Shown here in pieces: positions 57,231 to 64,000 of a stretch of 64,000 nt of DNA (position 1 is the stretch's first letter; every line of letters starts with the position of its first letter). Where the stretch lies: positions 24,646-88,645 of the forward strand of contig NW_008806299.1 of NCBI RefSeq assembly GCF_000400465.1. Direction: 5' to 3'. The notes below the pieces were generated by a model. That model made no database searches. It was not told the DNA's origin and was given only the letters and a program-made list of their open reading frames with translations. The position numbers and the translations under genes were made by a program. The DNA comes from Wallemia ichthyophaga EXF-994 (Eukaryota; Basidiomycota; Wallemiomycetes; Wallemiales; Wallemiaceae).

Positions 57231-57983
57231 TTAAGTGCGATTAGACGGGTTGCGATTGTCGACAAGCTTGATGGATATGGACACCTTGTGGTCAGCCAGA
57301 CTCTTTGCGAGATCAGACGAGGCTGTGGCGCGTAAGAGACGTCACAGAATGCTGAGATTCGCCCACCTGCAGTTCCAGGAAATTCCCTTTGCGGATATGC
57401 GCGTATCGCTTTGGCGTGAGCCTCACCAAGGACCGGAAGCTCATCCGGCCTGGCGGGTAAAGGGCGGACAGTAGTGAGGACGAATTTTAAATGGTACAGG
57501 CCTGGTTTCGTGATTGTAAGGTCACTGTGCGTTGTCAGAAAAGAAAAACAAAACTCCACGGTAGTCTGCACCTAAAAACAAAGTAACAGCCAGCGTCGTG
57601 AGCCCAACCAGCAGCAACGTACGACGCAGAAGACGCTAATTGGCCTTGAAGCAATTGAAATGGCATTTGATGCGGACCCTCTAGCATCGCCTGCACGACC
57701 CAGAAGGGTGACCTCATTGCACTGCTCCTGGCGTCAATATGCAAATGATTATGCTGGTAAATCTCCGATAAACTCACTTATCATCGAGATTGCCTCTGCT
57801 GTCATATATCTTGAGCTGCAGGATGCACGGCGGATCCACGACACGACGATCTTTCTCCGAAGGGGACGTTGCTCGAGCGATTTCAGGATGCTGAAGAATG
57901 ATGAACTCGTATCTGCGCGGCTCTTTACTGACTGTTAGCAACTCATCTAAATCCAGTTGTTCACTTGATCTTGATTGCTGCAT
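57231..57983 (-). CDS. Velvet-domain regulator, copy A
   Basis: Velvet proteins bind DNA through an NF-kB-like fold and link light, development and secondary metabolism. Four exons (57983-57778, 57727-57572, 57524-57367, 57322-57231) give 203 aa that are almost entirely velvet domain. YEFIILQHPEIARA and EKDRRVVDPPCILQLKIYD match the N-terminal velvet motif (QxPxxAR, DRRxxDPPxIxQL). SPFWVVQAMLEG and the AGCYFVFSDLTITKPGLYHL strand follow. YPQREFPGTAASSDLAKSLA gives the terminal FPG..LxxxLA motif. No nuclear-localisation or trans-activation extension, so it resembles VosA/VelB-like velvet-only proteins. A second copy lies 3.4 kb away on the same strand. Confidence 0.82.
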
Positions 57984-59530
57984 TCGAAGAATCTGATTGG
58001 AGTTGCTGACGAGCTAAGCGAGCCGGATGAACCAGAGAAGACAGATGAGCTAGATAACCAAGGATTGATATTGCGTTGTGAATTAATTCATGTTATTTTC
58101 GCTATTTACAAATTCATTCCAGCATCTTCTATTGCGCCACCGGATCTTCGCTGGCATAGACCGAGCATCTTCATCAGCTGTGAGGTGGCCCGAGGAGAGC
58201 GAAGAGACTACGTGAAATACTTACATCGAATCATTGACACATCGTCCTTTTATTTCTTTTAAACGAATGCAGCTTCTGATTTTACTTCCGATTTGCTGCA
58301 GCTCATAGTCATCTTTGCAATAATCTCTTAGGCTCCTACTAAAAGACAGTATCGATTACGGGGTTGTTTTCTTATAGAATCTCTTTTATCATTATTTTGA
58401 GCTCCATTTCACCCTTCAAATGACAATAATCAGATGTTGCAGGTAATTTGGTGGAGATTTGAAGATGGCGCTGAGAGCTCCAGATATCAACAGCCCTGCT
58501 AATTGACAGTTATTTTACTGTCAATTAATAAAGGCATCTTCAAATGTCAGATTCGTCCATCGCAGACTCCCCAATTCAGTCAACACTGCTACTTCCGAGC
58601 GGAAATTTGGGCAAAAGGCTGTTGAAATTGAGTCTGGATATCAAGTAAGCTGACAGCAACATAACAAAGCCGATAGTCGTATCCAGAATTGCCGATGACG
58701 TCTGTCCAAAACATATCCCACCCTTTGGGTCTGCTTTGGATTCTATATAGGCTGCAAAGTCACTAACGTAGCCATATGGAATTGCTATGGTTTACCCCGT
58801 ACACATCCGATGAGGTACCATGGGCTTAAGCCAGATTAGCTCAAATCAGTCTCAAATTAGACAGAAATACTAATGTGAGACTATGGCCTCTCAATTCGAC
58901 CAAATTCGCTCCGATCTTTGCATTCGGTACCACTCCAAGTAATTACTTTTAATTTGATGGCTAGAAGGTGATAGATCAAAGCAAATGGCAAAGTTTCTCA
59001 TAGAATGGTGCATGTTGACTTGGCGCTTACTTTCATCGCCACATCCGCACCTCTTTGAACCCCCTGAACCTCCTAGACCTCCTTAGCGGATGCAAAAATC
59101 AAATTATAAGACATTCATTCTGTCTTGCTAGAATGAAATTAGTATGATGAGTTGACGTAAGGTCTTTTTCTCTTTGAAAATCGACGTGAAAGTTCCGCCG
59201 AACTAACTAGATTCGCTTTCAAAACCTGCTCAAAAAGGAATGTATTCAAGATAGACTAGAAGTCCATTGAAATTCTTCTTTTACTACTGTTAACGTGCCT
59301 CGCGGATCTTTTCGCAGTCGTCCACTCATCACACTTTCTAGCGAGCATACGGCGAATCGAGCGATTGTAAGCGAAAGCAAACGAGTACACAAACGGATTG
59401 CAGAATATAAGAAAGACTCAACAAACTTACAAACACACTCGTTGGAATATGACAGGATGAGAAATAGAATGTGAATTAAATTCGAAGGGTACACCAAAAT
59501 AGTTTGAGAATCTGTTGAGAGAGTGCTTTG
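57984..59530. other. 1.5-kb region between velvet A and chitin deacetylase
   Basis: No supported gene. It contains the nested inverted repeat at 58457-58545 and short purine/pyrimidine tracts (near 59050). The region upstream of velvet A (57984-58260) probably carries its promoter. Confidence 0.35.
58457..58545. repeat. Nested inverted repeat
   Basis: Outer arms ATTTGAAGATG (58457-58467) and CATCTTCAAAT (58535-58545) and inner arms TAATTGACAGT (58500-58510) and ACTGTCAATTA (58517-58527) are perfect 11-bp inverted repeats. The inner hairpin has a 6-nt loop (TATTTT). The left spacer is 32 nt and the right one 7 nt. It may be a small transposon relic or a structured RNA element. Confidence 0.7.
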
Positions 59531-61100
59531 TTATCTAATGCATGACATGGTGACAACGAACAGTGCCACCATCGTGAAGACCGGTTTAGTAATCGAAGTG
59601 TGGCCTCCCGAGCTAGCACCATTGTTCGAGTGCGTGTTTTGTGGATAGTTGTACACAAATGGATTTGATTTTTGACTAGGAATGTTGTCGTCGCTTTTAT
59701 GTTCAGTCTTATCATCCTCAACATCCTCCTCATCATCATTGCCGCTATCATTACTCACACTGCTACTGCCTGCACTGCTTGAACTGCTTGAACTGGCAGT
59801 CGTAGGCTCGGTAGCAGCTTCCACTTCAGCAACCGTAGGGTTAGCAATAGTTGCCAAAGGACCCTGCCATCCCGTCAGAGTCGGGTTTGGATGTATGTTG
59901 GTGTTGATGCTTGTCGCTTGATTTACCGTCGAACCGTAATGATCGTTAACATAGTCAGCAAACACTTCACCTCTCTCCGTTTCTTCCTCCACGTAAAGGT
60001 TAGTTCTGTTGGTGGCGACAGATAGTGGAACAACATAGTCAAAGTTGTCTCTGATATTGGGATACATTTCAATGAACATTTCCATAGTCTCAGCAGTGAT
60101 TTCATGCGTCAGCACAATAGTACCATGGTCTTCAAAGATGCCCCTCTCGGCCGCATCAAAAACATCTTGATAATTTTTTCTGACATCATCCTTAGTCTTA
60201 CCATTGATCATTTTCCAGTCATTGGTGTCTAATTCCCATAGAACGGTTCTGAGACCAAGACCCTCAGCGATGATGCGGATGCGGTCGTCGATGTCGCCGA
60301 ATGGCGGTCTCCAGCAGGTTGGTGTGACGCCAGTGACTAGTTTGATGGCCTGGGGAAGTATCAGAGTGACATTACTTTTGAGCAAGGCGATCCTACCTGA
60401 ATTGAGTAGTAGAGTTCAGCAAATGCACCCTCGTCATCGAACGAAGTCATGTAGTGATGCGACCACGTATGAACACACAACTCGTGTCCGTCTTCTCTGC
60501 CCCGTTGCGCTTCATGTGGCCAGTTCATCACGTTTGAGCCTATGTAGAACATTGTCGCAGTGAGGTCGTTGTCGCTGAGGAAATTGTAGAATTCATTGTG
60601 GCTGCAGTTAGGACCGTCATCAAAGCCTAAACCCCATGTATTAGGCTATTGTTGTTGTGTGAGTTGTTGTTTCAGGAAAATTTTTAGGAAACAGAATCCA
60701 CGCTCACCTCTGGTAGGGTAGCCAAATCGTCTGAAAGACCATCAACCTTTGGATGTGTACATTTTGAGCTCGTGAACCAGCAGTCGGGATCGGATGCATC
60801 GTAGGATACGTCAGAGATATTGCCGTCGTGCGTGCCCTTTGGTTTGATGCTCGACGGAATGACTTGCTTGATCTCGTCATACTTATTCTGAGCCGTGGTG
60901 TCGCCCTGAACAATTTTAGCTGTTTCCCATAATGGTGGAAATTGCCCGAGGTTATCTTGGACTATAGGTGCCGAATATGGTGTGCACTGCTCTGCGTTTT
61001 CACCAGACTGGTCAGGCTCTACAGCGTTGGTTGCTTGTGGCGTTTCTTGGGCAGATATCCATGATACAATGCTCAGCAGGGCAATAAAATTGATTCGCAT
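59531..61100 (-). CDS. Chitin deacetylase, GPI-anchor type (CE4 family)
   Basis: Removes acetyl groups from cell-wall chitin to give chitosan. Three exons (61100-60708, 60645-60397, 60349-59531) give 486 aa. Signal peptide MRINFIALLSIVSWISA. NodB-domain motifs: GFDDGPNCSHNEF (metal/catalytic Asp), HTWSHHYMTSF, RPPFGDIDDR, ELDTNDW and the terminal LTHE. A ~130-residue Ser/Thr/Asp-rich stalk ends in a hydrophobic tail (VFTMVALFVVTMSCIR) after an NGASSGGH segment, typical of GPI attachment. The gene sits between two velvet genes, all three on the minus strand. Confidence 0.94.
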
Positions 61101-61418
61101 TTAATGGTGTCGACAGGAAAAGCTTACACTCATGTTCATCAAACAATATACTTACATGCGGCGTGACTGTGAAACACACTTTATCAACCTAATAAGACCA
61201 CTTTAGGAAGGTGAATCATCTTTGACGTAAATCACTTCCAAATTGGCAAGCTGTACTTTGATCGCTTAATAGTCGTTGTATTACATGTTACCGGACATTC
61301 AATTAGAATATGTATATTACATGTCTATCGTAATGAAAAAGGAGGGTCTATAATGCGTGCAACGAGATCTAGACGACACCAGCAAGCCGAATTGTAAATT
61401 AATACTACCAAGATATGC

Positions 61419-62179
61419 CTAGTAGTTTTGCGAACGGTAAAATCTATTTCTGTGGTCACTATGCCGGACCGAGAGTCCCAAAGTTTGCTCAGCCAGACTC
61501 TTCACCAAGTCCGTTGAAGCTGCACTACGTTAAAATATACCACATCATTTCGAGATGACGCTCACCTGACATTCCTGGAAACTCTCTTTGCGGATATGCG
61601 CGTATCATATTGGCGTGGGTTTGCGTCAATACCGGAAGCTCATCCGGCCTCGTCGGAAGAGGTCGAACAGTAGTGAGAAGAAACTTCAAATGATACAGGC
61701 CCGGTGTTGTGATTGCAAGGTCACTGTGCGACGTTAGGAATTACACTCGTACGGTGGTATACCTCACCCGAATATGAAATAACAGCCGGCGTCGTGAGCC
61801 CATCCACTTGTGACGTAAGACGCAGAGGAACTAAGTTGACCCTGAAGGAGCTGAGATGGCATTTGATGAGAGCCTTCGAGCATCGTATGAACAACCCAAA
61901 AGGGTGACCTCATTGCACTGCTTCTGGCGTCAACATGCAAATGGTTAGGCTGGCAAATCTCCGACGAGCTCACTTGTCATCCAAATTCCCTTTACTGTCA
62001 TAAATTCTCAGCTGCAAGATACACGGCGGATCTACGACACGACGATCTTTCTCGGAGGGTGATGTAGCTCGAGCGATCTCAGGATGCTGAAGGATAACCA
62101 ACTCGTATCGTCGTGGCTCTTTGCGGACGGTTAAAAGCTCATCTAAATCCAGTTGTCCACTTAATCTTGATTGCTGCAT
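61419..62179 (-). CDS. Velvet-domain regulator, copy B
   Basis: Paralogue of the gene at 57231. Four exons (62179-61974, 61923-61768, 61723-61566, 61519-61419) give 206 aa with identical exon lengths for the first three exons (206, 156, 158 nt). Motifs: YELVILQHPEIARA, EKDRRVVDPPCILQLRIYD, SPFWVVHTMLEG, AGCYFIFGDLAITTPGLYHL and YPQREFPGMSASTDLVKSLA. The last exon diverges from copy A after that motif and extends to HRNRFYRSQNY. An in-frame ATG six codons upstream (MRILRM) could be an alternative start. The exon identity indicates a recent local duplication. Role as for copy A, by family inference. Confidence 0.82.
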
Positions 62180-62847
62180 TCGAAGAATCCGCAATGCTAG
62201 TACCTGATTGATAAAGGTAGCCGAGGTATAAACTATATTAGGTTGTGTGCAGTGCAGATTCGATCAGGGAATTTCGTCTGTGCGTTAAGCTCCAAGCACT
62301 CGATCACTTGATTACAAAGTTTTCACATTACGTTCTCTTGGAGTGAAACGGGCAGCCGAAATAGTCAAAATCGAAACGCGGAGATTTTTAAAGTTTTTCC
62401 AGAGTATTATGGGTTTGTTTCACATTGTCTTGATTTTAATTGTGGTGTGACTCACTCGAATCCGCTCATGTGCTGACGTGCAAGGGTGTGATGGTGCTGC
62501 GGTCCATTTCGCGAGATAGGAAAACGCTTGATGAATAAACACGAGCTTTATTAGCTGAAAGTATCTCATTTTTACGATTTTCCTTTTTTAGCTACGGAAC
62601 ATTTCATTTCGCGCTCCTTCAACTATCAGCGTATAGTCACTCTAAGCGACAGCCGAAGAATGCCTGGCAGTAGTATAGCTAAGATTTTGTTGAAAAGCGC
62701 GCAATTTGGATAATGATACTTGTGCAGCTTGTGAGTGCTTGAAAATTCCGCAGCCCAAGGGCTTTGTCGCAGCAATTTTCACATTAAAGCGCATATCTAA
62801 GAGTATTTCGATAAGTCACTAAGAACTGACACATCGATCATTTCGTC
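62180..62847. other. Gap between velvet B and the ligase pseudogene
   Basis: About 670 bases without a recognised gene. Confidence 0.35.
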
Positions 62848-64000
62848 ATGATCAAGTCTCCCAACACTGACATAGAAATACCAAAAACGAGCATCTTCGA
62901 TTTCACTCTCCCGGAGGAGCAGCTTTTAGGCGACAAAACTGTCTTCGTTGAACCAACTAACGACGTTTCTCTCACGAATTCTCAGCTTCGTAAATCCTCT
63001 TTACAGCTAGCGTATGGCTGAGGAAATACCACAACATTGGAAGACGTGACAGAGTACTTATACTTAGTCGAAACTCACTTGTCTATCCCATTCTCTTCTT
63101 GGGCACCTCTGCAGCAGGGGCATGTGCATCACTTGCAAATCCTGGATAAAACTACTTGGAACTATCCCATCATATCAAAGACAGCAATGTTTCGTTCCTC
63201 TTCGTACATCCAGACAACATCGATCTAACAAACAAGATACTGGTGGAGATGGAATGTTCAGAAAGCAAGATACGTGAGAGGGTAGTATTAACGACCTAGA
63301 AAAGCGTCAGCAACCACGTTTCGTACACCCCATTCTTATGTGATGAGGCTCAGTGCGGTATACCTGAAAAATTCGAAGGAGATTCAGCACACAAAGTTGC
63401 CTTAATGTGTTACAGCAGCGGTACAACTGGTGCAAGCAAAGGTGTAATGACAAATCATCATAACTTCGTAGCCAATTTTTGTCAATTGGACAACATGCAC
63501 AATAACGCATTACAGATAACTGACGTGGTACTATCGGTAATGTCCATGTACCATAACTTAGGAGTTGCAAGCATCCTTTACACTCTTTCTCCATAGAGGG
63601 TGACCCAGGCAATCCTGCCCCGATTTTCCCTTGATGAATTCGCTGCTGCAATCGAAAAGTATCGCGTCACGATGACATGGCTTGTTCCACCAATTTTCAA
63701 TGCAATCCTGAAAACCGAAATTTACAAGAGGTATGATCTTAGCTCACCGAGACAATTGGGTATCGGCGCAACTCCATTGGAAGAAGATCTCGTACACAGC
63801 GTCAGTGAAAAGCTGGGAGGTGTCGTAGCGATCACGAATGGATACGGCAAGTTATGAAGGTGGCTTTCCAGACACTTTATAGCTGACACACCAAAAGGTC
63901 TCACGGAAACGAGCCCTTTGGTATGCAGATTGCCTTTAGAAAATGCAAATTACCTTTAGAGTATACCAAAACCCACCCCTCGTACGTCGGAAGGTTGGTG
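62848..64000 (+). pseudogene. Acyl-CoA / 4-coumarate-CoA-ligase-like pseudogene, runs off the window
   Basis: Adenylate-forming enzyme relic. From the ATG at 62848 it reads IEIPKTSIFDFTLPEEQL.. and LRKSSLQLAYG, then a one-base shift at about 63017 moves coding to another frame (RKYHNIGRRDRVLILSRNS, FLGTSAAGACASLANPG). In-frame stops interrupt at about 63154, 63299 and 63596. The AMP-binding P-loop YSSGTTGASKGVMTNHHN and ILPRFSLDEFAAAIEKY are well preserved. Near 63847 the QGYGLTETSP-type motif (here NGYG|LTETSP) is split by a likely GC-AG intron (GCAAGT..CAAAAG). The damage is limited, so loss appears recent, unless the stops are sequence errors. Confidence 0.75.

Overview
The window is nuclear DNA of a filamentous or dimorphic fungus, most likely a basidiomycete with a compact genome. 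Genes are densely packed and split by very short introns (mostly 41-65 nt, GT..AG, many with a CTAAC-type branch site). The gene content is fungal: a biliverdin-type phytochrome, Hog1, velvet proteins, Zn2Cys6 regulators, a chitin deacetylase and a delta-12 desaturase. A Wallemia-like fungus would fit, but that is a guess. I rebuilt the gene models by hand from splice sites and reading frame. Every multi-exon model called intact sums to a multiple of three.

Layout. 1-9.9 kb: a truncated phytochrome gene (minus), a Fhit-type HIT hydrolase, Dsk2/ubiquilin, two small SH3-like proteins in tandem, an orphan helical protein and mitochondrial GUF1 (minus). 10-16 kb: two related small secreted proteins (one broken), divergent histones H3 and H4, and a decayed F-box-like gene. 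16-28.5 kb, the housekeeping core: HMG-box-like protein, proteasome alpha5 and HOG1 head to head with 55 bp between start codons, NIPSNAP, an SDR, DUS2 and ISWI. 28.8-36 kb: MFS transporter, an SDR paralogue that has lost its catalytic motifs, a DUF6593-like protein, an F-box gene and a Zn2Cys6 factor. 36-42 kb: multicopper oxidase, Gfo/Idh/MocA oxidoreductase, small zinc finger, thioredoxin-like protein and a 7TM protein.

42-51 kb is gene-poor. It holds a pair of 8-cysteine secreted proteins, a U2 snRNA with an unusual branch-site region, an acyl-carrier-protein relic without its prosthetic-group serine, a desaturase and a second decayed F-box-like copy. 51-64 kb holds a glutathionyl-hydroquinone reductase, an intron-containing tRNA-Gln, another Zn2Cys6 factor, two tandem velvet-domain genes flanking a GPI-type chitin deacetylase, and an acyl-CoA ligase pseudogene at the right edge.

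No operon-like or biosynthetic cluster is evident. The most unusual items are the U2 variant, the H3 insertion between K27 and K36, the velvet/chitin-deacetylase segment, the SDR pseudoenzyme and the crowded PUP2-HOG1 promoter.
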